DNA of 34,957 nt from JAZDLM01 sp043801895. Its GTDB lineage: Bacteria > Patescibacteriota > Kazan-3B-28. Shown here piece by piece: positions 29,409 to 34,957 of the stretch (position 1 is the stretch's first letter; each line of letters opens with the position of its first letter). The stretch lies in assembly GCA_043801895.1 (NCBI GenBank), contig JAZDLM010000006.1:1-34957 (forward strand), written 5' to 3'. The translations under genes were made by a program, and so were the position numbers. The notes below the pieces were generated by a model. It made no database searches. It was not told the origin of the DNA and worked only from the letters and a program-made list of their open reading frames with translations.

Positions 29409-29502
29409 TCCCAGCCCGCAAGGCTGGTGAAATATTTCCCCTGTGCGGGGGACAGACAACCGGTCGGTTACTGTTCTGGGCGTTCAGCCCTGGGCCGACT
29501 GG
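29409..29502 (+). ncRNA. Structured leader RNA, copy 2
   Basis: 29409-29455 repeats the motif: CCAGCC-CGCAA-GGCTGG, then TCCCC-TGTGC-GGGGGA, then a nested third stem CCGGTCGG/CCGACTGG with inner GGGC-GTTCA-GCCC. The third stem's last two bases are the start of the next ribosome site GGGAGGG. Confidence 0.68.
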
Positions 29503-29514
29503 GAGGGAATAACA

Positions 29515-30201
29515 ATGTCCGATGGACAAAATACGCAGGTAGAGATCTCTACGGGCCGTTACTACGGCGATGGCGGCTGCGGGCTGCTGCTGCTGACATT
29601 CGGCGTCGGCTTTGTGACCATCCTTGGGACGGTCCTCTGCCTACTGGATGGCACTACGGGCTGGCGAGGCGCCCTCATAATTCTCGCTATCGGCTCTCTT
29701 CTCGTGGCCACTTGCGTGCGGGTGTTCAAGCTGATGGAGGTTGGCGAGAGCAAGAGGGCAAAAGAAGACGCCGCTATCCGCAAGGCCTGGCGGCAACGCC
29801 TCGTCGAAGCAAGCGAAAGCGGTGATGGGTTGCCCCTCAGCAAGTTTCCGCCGGAGGGATCGAATCTGCACCTGCGGCTGGATGAGCGTCACGGCCATCT
29901 GTTCGTTGTGACGCGAGAGGTCGCCAATAAGTCGGCCCATATATGGGAGTGTCGTGCCGGCGAGGGTGTGCTGAAAGACCTGCTCGATGGGGACTACAGC
30001 TTTCTCTTTCCCGTCAAGCAGCTATCAGGTGATGTTCGGGTCCATCTCATCCGCGAGAGAGAGAACCTGATCGAGCTGGAGATTGCCGATGCGACGCATC
30101 GGCTTCAGCTTTGCGCCAGCCTCGGCGAGGGGCCTGAGCGCAGGGATGTGCCAGTCTGGTTCCGGGAGGAGTACGAGCTGGCGGCACATCGCTACTTGTA
30201 G
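29515..30201 (+). CDS. Two-helix membrane protein of unknown function
   Basis: 228 residues from ATG 29515, selected by GGGAGGG at 29501-29507; the earlier ATG 29443 lies within the leader RNA. Two membrane helices (about residues 19-44 and 48-69) are followed by a charged coiled-coil-like segment (GESKRAKEDAAIRKAWRQRL) and a cytoplasmic domain of about 120 residues with alternating strands (LHLRLDERHGHLFVVTREV, VRVHLIRERENLIELEI). No family recognised. A hairpin terminator follows. Confidence 0.65.
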   Translation: MSDGQNTQVEISTGRYYGDGGCGLLLLTFGVGFVTILGTVLCLLDGTTGWRGALIILAIGSLLVATCVRVFKLMEVGESKRAKEDAAIRKAWRQRLVEASESGDGLPLSKFPPEGSNLHLRLDERHGHLFVVTREVANKSAHIWECRAGEGVLKDLLDGDYSFLFPVKQLSGDVRVHLIRERENLIELEIADATHRLQLCASLGEGPERRDVPVWFREEYELAAHRYL

Positions 30202-30242
30202 CATAGATGCGTTTCCCCCGACATACACATATGTACCAATTC

Positions 30243-30272
30243 AAGAGCCACCTTAGGGGGAGGGTGGCTCTT
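30243..30272 (+). terminator. Terminator-like hairpin
   Basis: AAGAGCCACC and GGTGGCTCTT, 10 perfect pairs around a 10-nt loop. Only a short AT-rich tail follows. Confidence 0.6.
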
Positions 30273-30297
30273 ATAATATCCAGACTTCAATGGGGCG

Positions 30298-30306
30298 TGG
30301 TATGAT
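30298..30306 (+). promoter_or_regulatory. Extended -10 promoter for dnaX
   Basis: TGGTATGAT, 78 nt before dnaX. Confidence 0.5.
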
Positions 30307-30380
30307 TTAGGGTGGTTTGGGGCTAGAGGTTAAGGGTTAGAGTTTAGGGTTTAGGGGGTTAGAAATTAGGGATTAGGGGA
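30307..30380 (+). repeat. Degenerate TTAGGG-like repeats in the dnaX leader
   Basis: About eight imperfect copies of (G)GTTTAGGG/TTAGGG units on the plus strand, nearly free of C, ending in the ribosome site GGGGAG. Confidence 0.6.
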
Positions 30381-30384
30381 GAAT

Positions 30385-31866
30385 ATGCGGATAGCTTTGT
30401 ATAGGAAATATCGGCCCGGCAAGTTCGCCGAGGTAGTAGGCCAGGAATACATCAAGGCCACGCTTTTGAATGAAGTAAAAACTGATCAGATTGCGCATGC
30501 GTATGTTTTTGCGGGGCCAAAAGGGACTGGTAAAACTTCGATGGCGCGGATTTTGGCTAAGAGCGTGAATTGTCTCGATAACCAGGCGGGTGAACCCTGT
30601 GGCAAATGCGTGATGTGCCAAGCCTATGACAAGGGTCAGATGTTCGACCTGATCGAGATCGACGCGGCGTCCCACACCGGCGTAGAAAATATCCGCGAGC
30701 TAATTAGCGCGATTGGTCTGGCGCCGGCTCAGGGTAAATACAAAATCTATGTGATAGACGAAGCGCACATGTTGTCCGATTCGGCTTTTAATGCGCTATT
30801 AAAAACGCTAGAGGAGCCGCCGAGCCATGCGATTTTTGTGTTGGCCACTACCGAATCGCACAAGTTTCCCGCCACTATCCTGTCGCGCTGTCAGAGATTC
30901 GATTTTCGCTACCTGGCGATCAAAAATATCGCCGATTGGTTGAAGATAGTAGCAAAGCACGAGGAGCTCAAATTGTCGGATAGCGTCATCGAGTTTTTAG
31001 CCGAGCAGGCTGGAGGCAGCATGCGCGATGGCCTGAGCCTGCTCGAGCAAGTCGCACAGATGGGGAGCGATGTCACCCGCGACCAATTAATGAAATGGTT
31101 GGGGTTTGTCGATTGGGAAGCGGTCTATCAACTCACCGAGTTGACGGCGAAAGGTGAGGCGAAGGCGGCGGTCGGATTAATTAATCAGGTTTATTACGAC
31201 GGCTACGATCTGGTGCGGCTTGCATCGGCTTGGGTGATGTTGGTACGGCAATTGCTAGTGGTGAAGTTAGGGAATCAAGACTTGCTAGATTTGAACAAGG
31301 AGCGAGTAGGTAAATTGATACAGTTGAGCGATCAGCTTGAGTTAGCCGATCTGATTTGGTGGCTCGGAGCGTTGTTGACGGCGGCCAATTCGGTGAAGAC
31401 TGCTGCGTTGCCTCAGGCGCCACTGGAAATTCTGGCGGTAGAGTCGGCCCAAAAGCTGGCCCGAAAGCCAGCTACCCCGCCGGCAGTCGAAAAGCCTGCC
31501 GCCAACCGAGATGACGACCAGCCGATGCCGCCAGCGGCTAAGTCGGCGGTTAAACCACAGCCGGCCAGCCAGGTCGCATTGGATTGGCCGAAAGTGGTAC
31601 AGGCAGTACGAGCCACTAGTCCGACCTTCGCAGCGGTCTTGGCTTTAGCGAAATACGATTTCGTCGATGGGGAGCTGACTTTATGTTTCCCCCTTGAGTT
31701 CTACAAAGAGATGGCGGAACAGGCTCCCAACCGCCGGATATTGTCGGAGGCGCTTCAACAAACCAACGTTGAATGTACAATTAGATATCTAGTAGATAAA
31801 TCGCTTAAGCCAGGTAGCTCAGGTGTGGCGATCGACGAAGTGATGCAGATTTTTGGTGGAGCTTAG
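30385..31866 (+). CDS. dnaX: DNA polymerase III subunit gamma/tau
   Basis: Clamp-loader ATPase. 493 residues: 'YRKYRPGKFAEVVGQE' near the start, Walker A GPKGTGKT at 44-51, zinc site cysteines 63, 72, 75 and 78, Walker B 'VIDEAHML', 'LLKTLEEPPSHAIFVLATTE' and the SRCQRF arginine-finger motif. A Pro/Ala-rich linker (about 355-395) precedes a C-terminal tau-like domain that may bind the polymerase. GGGGAG lies 4 nt before ATG. dnaB follows immediately, a replication pair. No obvious frameshift site for a gamma form was noticed. Confidence 0.95.
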   Translation: MRIALYRKYRPGKFAEVVGQEYIKATLLNEVKTDQIAHAYVFAGPKGTGKTSMARILAKSVNCLDNQAGEPCGKCVMCQAYDKGQMFDLIEIDAASHTGVENIRELISAIGLAPAQGKYKIYVIDEAHMLSDSAFNALLKTLEEPPSHAIFVLATTESHKFPATILSRCQRFDFRYLAIKNIADWLKIVAKHEELKLSDSVIEFLAEQAGGSMRDGLSLLEQVAQMGSDVTRDQLMKWLGFVDWEAVYQLTELTAKGEAKAAVGLINQVYYDGYDLVRLASAWVMLVRQLLVVKLGNQDLLDLNKERVGKLIQLSDQLELADLIWWLGALLTAANSVKTAALPQAPLEILAVESAQKLARKPATPPAVEKPAANRDDDQPMPPAAKSAVKPQPASQVALDWPKVVQAVRATSPTFAAVLALAKYDFVDGELTLCFPLEFYKEMAEQAPNRRILSEALQQTNVECTIRYLVDKSLKPGSSGVAIDEVMQIFGGA

Positions 31867-31870
31867 AACT

Positions 31871-33220
31871 ATGAAAGATATTACCCCTCCTCAAAATCTG
31901 GACGCGGAAAAATCATTGCTCGGAGCGATGCTGCTGGATAAAACGGTGGTAGAGAAGACCATTGACATTGTGCGAGGCGAGGACTTCTACGATGAGCAGC
32001 ACGGCGCGATCTTTGAAGCGATCCGCGATTTGTATAACGAACATCGGCCAATTGATGTGGTGACGGTAGCTGATGCGTTGGAGGGCAAGGGGGTCTTAGA
32101 AAAAATCGGCGGTGCCAGTAAATTAGCGGCGCTGACCACTAGCCCGGTCAGCAGCGCGCACGCGGTGCAATATGCCGAGATCGTGGCCAATAAGGCCACC
32201 CTGCGCCGGCTGATTTCGGCGGCCAATACCATCGGAGGGCTGGCGTTGGCCGATAACATTAAGATGGAAGAGGTGCTCGACAAGTGCGAGCAGACCCTAT
32301 TTAATGTTTCACGAAAACATTTGCGCAGCTCTTTTGTCCCGGTGAAGGAATTTCTTAGCGGAGCCTTTGAACGGATCGACAGTTTGCATGAGAATCGCGG
32401 GAGCTTGCGGGGTATCTCGACCGGCTTCAAGGATTTAGATAATAAATTGGCCGGGCTGCAAAACTCTGACTTGATCATCATTGCCGCCCGCCCGAGTATG
32501 GGGAAAACATCGCTGGCCTTGAATATGGCGCTCAATGCCGCTCAGGTTGGGCATTTTGCTGTCGGCATTTTTAGCCTGGAAATGTCCAAGGAACAATTAT
32601 TAAATCGCTTATTGTCAGCCGTATCGGGGATCGACGCGTGGAAATTGCAAACCGGTAATTTAGCCGAAGGAGATTTTGCCGCGCTGTCGGAGGCGATGGG
32701 CGTGTTGGCCGAAGTGCCGATCTATGTTGATGACGCGGCTTTTGTTAATGTGATGGAAATCCGGACTAAAGCGCGGCGGCTGAAGTCGGAGAAGGGCTTA
32801 GACTTGTTGGTGATTGATCATATCCAGCTGATGGATGGAGCGATCAACCGCGAGAGTCGTGTGCAAGAAATGTCGGAGATTTCTCGGTCGCTTAAGGCGC
32901 TGGCCAAGGAATTGAATATCCCTGTCCTGGCGGTGTCACAGCTGTCGAGGGCGGTCGAGCAACGGCTCAGAAAAATCCCCCAATTATCCGACTTACGCGA
33001 GAGCGGCTCGATCGAGCAAGACGCGGATGTGGTAATGTTTGTTTATCGCGATGAATATTACAATCCTCAAAGCGAGCGCAAAAACATTGCCGATATTATC
33101 ATCGCCAAACATCGGAATGGGCCAGTGGGGCAGATAGAATTATTCTTCGATGCCAATCGGATGATGTTCCGTAGCCTAGAGCGCCACCGCTTAGAGGGAA
33201 AGCCAGTCGAGGTGGGCTAA
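31871..33220 (+). CDS. dnaB: Replicative DNA helicase
   Basis: Hexameric fork helicase. 449 residues from ATG 31871; the earlier in-frame GTG 31853 would overlap dnaX and does not fit the family start (ITPPQNLDAEKSLLGAMLLD). An N-terminal collar domain is followed by the RecA domain with Walker A ARPSMGKTS near 208-216, 'IFSLEMSKEQL', Walker B 'LLVIDHIQLM', 'VSQLSRAVEQR' and 'DLRESGSIEQDADVVMF'. No intein is present. Four bases separate it from dnaX; GGTGGAG in the dnaX 3' end serves as ribosome site. Confidence 0.96.
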   Translation: MKDITPPQNLDAEKSLLGAMLLDKTVVEKTIDIVRGEDFYDEQHGAIFEAIRDLYNEHRPIDVVTVADALEGKGVLEKIGGASKLAALTTSPVSSAHAVQYAEIVANKATLRRLISAANTIGGLALADNIKMEEVLDKCEQTLFNVSRKHLRSSFVPVKEFLSGAFERIDSLHENRGSLRGISTGFKDLDNKLAGLQNSDLIIIAARPSMGKTSLALNMALNAAQVGHFAVGIFSLEMSKEQLLNRLLSAVSGIDAWKLQTGNLAEGDFAALSEAMGVLAEVPIYVDDAAFVNVMEIRTKARRLKSEKGLDLLVIDHIQLMDGAINRESRVQEMSEISRSLKALAKELNIPVLAVSQLSRAVEQRLRKIPQLSDLRESGSIEQDADVVMFVYRDEYYNPQSERKNIADIIIAKHRNGPVGQIELFFDANRMMFRSLERHRLEGKPVEVG

Positions 33221-33266
33221 CGGCGGCAAGGGAGCGTCGGGCCAGGCAGGGGAGCAGATTTTTCGG

Positions 33267-33272
33267 TATAAT
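33267..33272 (+). promoter_or_regulatory. -10 element
   Basis: TATAAT, 9 nt before ATG 33282, so the mRNA leader would be only a few bases or absent. Confidence 0.45.
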
Positions 33273-33281
33273 GATGGGGTA

Positions 33282-34595
33282 ATGTCCGCGACGATCAAGC
33301 CACCGAGCTCGGGGGAGGCCCCCCTACGGAAGCGACCTTTCTGGTTGCGATTTTTGGAGTGGGATTTACAGGCGGTAGTCGCTGGATCGGTAGCGCTGGC
33401 GCTAGTGATCGGCTTTAGTTTCGCGTCTGACCAGCCCTTAGCGGTTTTTGATTTTGGCGGGACGGCCGTTGACCATATTGCTCCCAATGCCACTCTGGTG
33501 GCGGGGGCAGTTAGTCTGTACCCCCAATCAGGACCCAACGGTATTGCTTATGGTTGGGCTAACGCTAGTGTCCAGGAGTTTGACGATCAGACCAACAATT
33601 TATTGCGGCGGGACTACAATGGCGGATTGTTGGCCGATACTTTTAAACTCTCTGGCTTAGAAGTTGGTTGGTACACCTTCAGGTTTGTGGTGGGTAGCAC
33701 GAGCGGTTCACTTACCGACCGAGTAGCAGTAGGGACGCAAGTGGTTGCTACTATCACCAGCCAAGCAAATGTGTGGACCACACGAGATATCGTTTACGAG
33801 GTGCGTCAGCTAGAAATCACTACGATTAACTTCTCATCTACTAACGGAGTGGACAATTGGGGGGTCAATGCGCTGTGGATCTTCCCGACTAATGAGGTGG
33901 TAGCCGACCCTACTTTTGAAGTCAGTCTGAACCCCGCCAACGGCGCAGTGGTGGCGGGTAAATCGATAGATGTGAATGTCGGGATTACACCCCTGGATGA
34001 TTACGGCTATCCCGTCAAACTTACTGCTCCCACACTGCCTGGTGGGGTCTCGCTATCTTTTACCCCCTCTATAGTTACCCCCCTACCCGGAAGCAGCACG
34101 GCGACGATCAGCACTAGCGCTAACTTAGCTCCAGCAACTTACAGCATCACGATTAAGGCTAGCGGTTTGGGCGATCCAAATTCACTTACCAAAACAGTCA
34201 ATTTTACTTTAGTGGTTACGGCTACCGAGGAAGAGAAAAAGGAAGAAGAGGAGAAAAAGGAGGAAGAGAAGGTTGAAGATGAAACGGCCGTGAGTATCGA
34301 CAAGGACTTTGCCTCTATCGACAGATATACCGAGGAGGTTGAGGGTAGGCAGATTGTGACCAAAGAAGAGGCAGACGCGATTATTAATACCTTTAGCAAC
34401 TTCTCGGCTTTTCCGGCGATGCCGTCTTTGCCAGTGCCCAAGACTAGAATCGAGACGGCTTTGCAGACATTAGTGGCTCTCGGTATAATAGAAATGCTGC
34501 CAGACAACGCCCCGCCCGGCGTCCCTGACTCCGGCCAAAAGGGCAATCTCTGGACGCAGCTTATAGACAGTGTGTTTAGTCCAGCTGGAGGATGA
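33282..34595 (+). CDS. Anchored surface protein with carbohydrate-binding-like and Ig-like domains
   Basis: 437 residues: a cytoplasmic basic start, a membrane helix (about 30-50), then a galactose-binding-like domain beginning AVFDFGG with YGWANASVQEFD and LLRRDYNGG, resembling the N-terminal module of polysaccharide-active enzymes. This is followed by an Ig/NEW3-like domain ('SLNPANGAVVAGKSIDVNVGI'), an acidic-basic linker of E and K (about 312-333) and a helical C-terminal region. Probably a cell-surface adhesion or polysaccharide-binding protein. Near-leaderless promoter. The following gene overlaps its ribosome site. Confidence 0.7.
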   Translation: MSATIKPPSSGEAPLRKRPFWLRFLEWDLQAVVAGSVALALVIGFSFASDQPLAVFDFGGTAVDHIAPNATLVAGAVSLYPQSGPNGIAYGWANASVQEFDDQTNNLLRRDYNGGLLADTFKLSGLEVGWYTFRFVVGSTSGSLTDRVAVGTQVVATITSQANVWTTRDIVYEVRQLEITTINFSSTNGVDNWGVNALWIFPTNEVVADPTFEVSLNPANGAVVAGKSIDVNVGITPLDDYGYPVKLTAPTLPGGVSLSFTPSIVTPLPGSSTATISTSANLAPATYSITIKASGLGDPNSLTKTVNFTLVVTATEEEKKEEEEKKEEEKVEDETAVSIDKDFASIDRYTEEVEGRQIVTKEEADAIINTFSNFSAFPAMPSLPVPKTRIETALQTLVALGIIEMLPDNAPPGVPDSGQKGNLWTQLIDSVFSPAGG

Positions 34596-34600
34596 GTATA

Positions 34601-34780
34601 ATGAATAAAAATTTCGTAAGAGCGTTCAAGGCAGAGGCCAAGCGCCAGGAGACATTTACCAACTCGTTTTGGCGTCAGCTAGCGGTGATTTTAGTGTCCA
34701 TCGTCATTATCAACTTCCTGGGGCCGCAGCTCATCTTTTACGGCACCAACATCACGACCGACTGGAGCATGTTCTTCTAG
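34601..34780 (+). CDS. Single-helix membrane protein, 59 aa
   Basis: ATG 34601 is chosen because GGAGG lies 9 nt upstream; the ATG at 34592 directly abuts that site and cannot use it. A basic N-terminus (FVRAFKAEAKRQ), one hydrophobic helix (LAVILVSIVIINFLG) and a short exterior tail ending in MFF. Its start lies 5 nt after the surface-protein stop, so the two are probably co-expressed; it could assist anchoring or assembly. Function unknown. Confidence 0.65.
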   Translation: MNKNFVRAFKAEAKRQETFTNSFWRQLAVILVSIVIINFLGPQLIFYGTNITTDWSMFF

Positions 34781-34853
34781 GCCGGCCAGGGACGAGCGAG
34801 AGTAGAGATTACCGCTCCGGTGAAGGGGAGAACCGGATACCAGAGGGCGGTTT

Positions 34854-34862
34854 TGGTATGAT
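34854..34862 (+). promoter_or_regulatory. Extended -10 promoter
   Basis: TGGTATGAT, 38 nt before the last ATG of the window. Confidence 0.5.
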
Positions 34863-34900
34863 AAAATGCAATCGGATTCAATATTTTTTAGTTTCTAGCT

Positions 34901-34957
34901 ATGTCTAGAAGAGCCAGGTTACGCAAGGCCAGAAAACTAGCTGATAGGCAGATTATT
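34901..34957 (+). CDS. Start of a gene running out of the window
   Basis: ATG followed by 18 further sense codons to the window end: MSRRARLRKARKLADRQII, a strongly basic N-terminus. It is preceded by a promoter-like TGGTATGAT, but there is no clear ribosome site. Too short to identify. Confidence 0.4.
   Translation, partial: MSRRARLRKARKLADRQII

Noticed and set aside
33267..33290. DnaB C-terminal extension or intein
   Set aside because: DnaB motifs are contiguous and the protein ends normally before the TATAAT.

Overview
This window looks like a chromosome segment of a small-genome, monoderm-like bacterium, most likely of the Candidate Phyla Radiation (Patescibacteria). The taxon is inferred from gene content: small anchored GerMN and Gmad2 proteins, a KPVIYLYP-domain protein, tandem sortase-like proteins, a MurF without its usual N-terminal domain, compact genes and standard stops. 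No rRNA or tRNA was seen.

Layout. A division and cell-wall (dcw) cluster in canonical order is split in two: ftsI (partial)-murF-mraY at 1-3333 and murD-ftsW-murG-sortase-sortase-murC-ftsQ at 21336-28492. Between them lie about 18 kb: an ABC exporter; compact single-gene cassettes (5.2-10 kb and 13.7-15.2 kb), many with a strong TTGAC-N17-TAnnnT promoter and a terminator; anchored proteins (KPVIYLYP, MEMO-like, Gmad2, GerMN); a three-repeat HTH-like protein next to the main sigma factor; a bactofilin-like beta-helical membrane protein; the RNA-array locus; truB; a second GerMN protein; and a minus-strand degenerate helicase-C protein. After ftsQ come palindromic DNA, two small genes each with a copy of a structured leader RNA, dnaX, dnaB, a wall-type surface protein, a one-helix protein and the first codons of another gene.

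The most unusual locus is 16521-19098. A divergent IS110/Nop-like protein (16972-18144) is flanked by two arrays of imperfect hairpins: 4 upstream with their own promoter, 12 downstream. Nearly every hairpin has the same geometry: an outer stem, a 12-nt left strand, an inner hairpin, a 12-nt right strand and the closing stem. All 32 strands begin with G and 31 end with T, so the loops are closed by G.U (once G-C) pairs around a 10x10 internal loop whose sequence differs in every copy. The stems vary with covariation. Most hairpins come in pairs separated by 35-40-nt linkers, and the last hairpin of each array is also the intrinsic terminator. The design recalls IS110 bridge RNAs (two guide-bearing internal loops) and dual-spacer TIGR-Tas arrays, but as a multi-copy array beside a protein that seems to lack the canonical DEDD/Ser catalytic residues. 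The structure is read directly from sequence; an RNA-guided DNA-binding or recombination function is inference.

Other oddities: a -1 frameshift in the P-loop of murC, a palindromic element inserted in frame in murD with a second copy after ftsQ, serine in place of the catalytic cysteine in both sortase-like proteins, an 80-nt ftsW/murG overlap, probable leaderless promoters for truB and murD, and stop codons buried in terminator hairpins.
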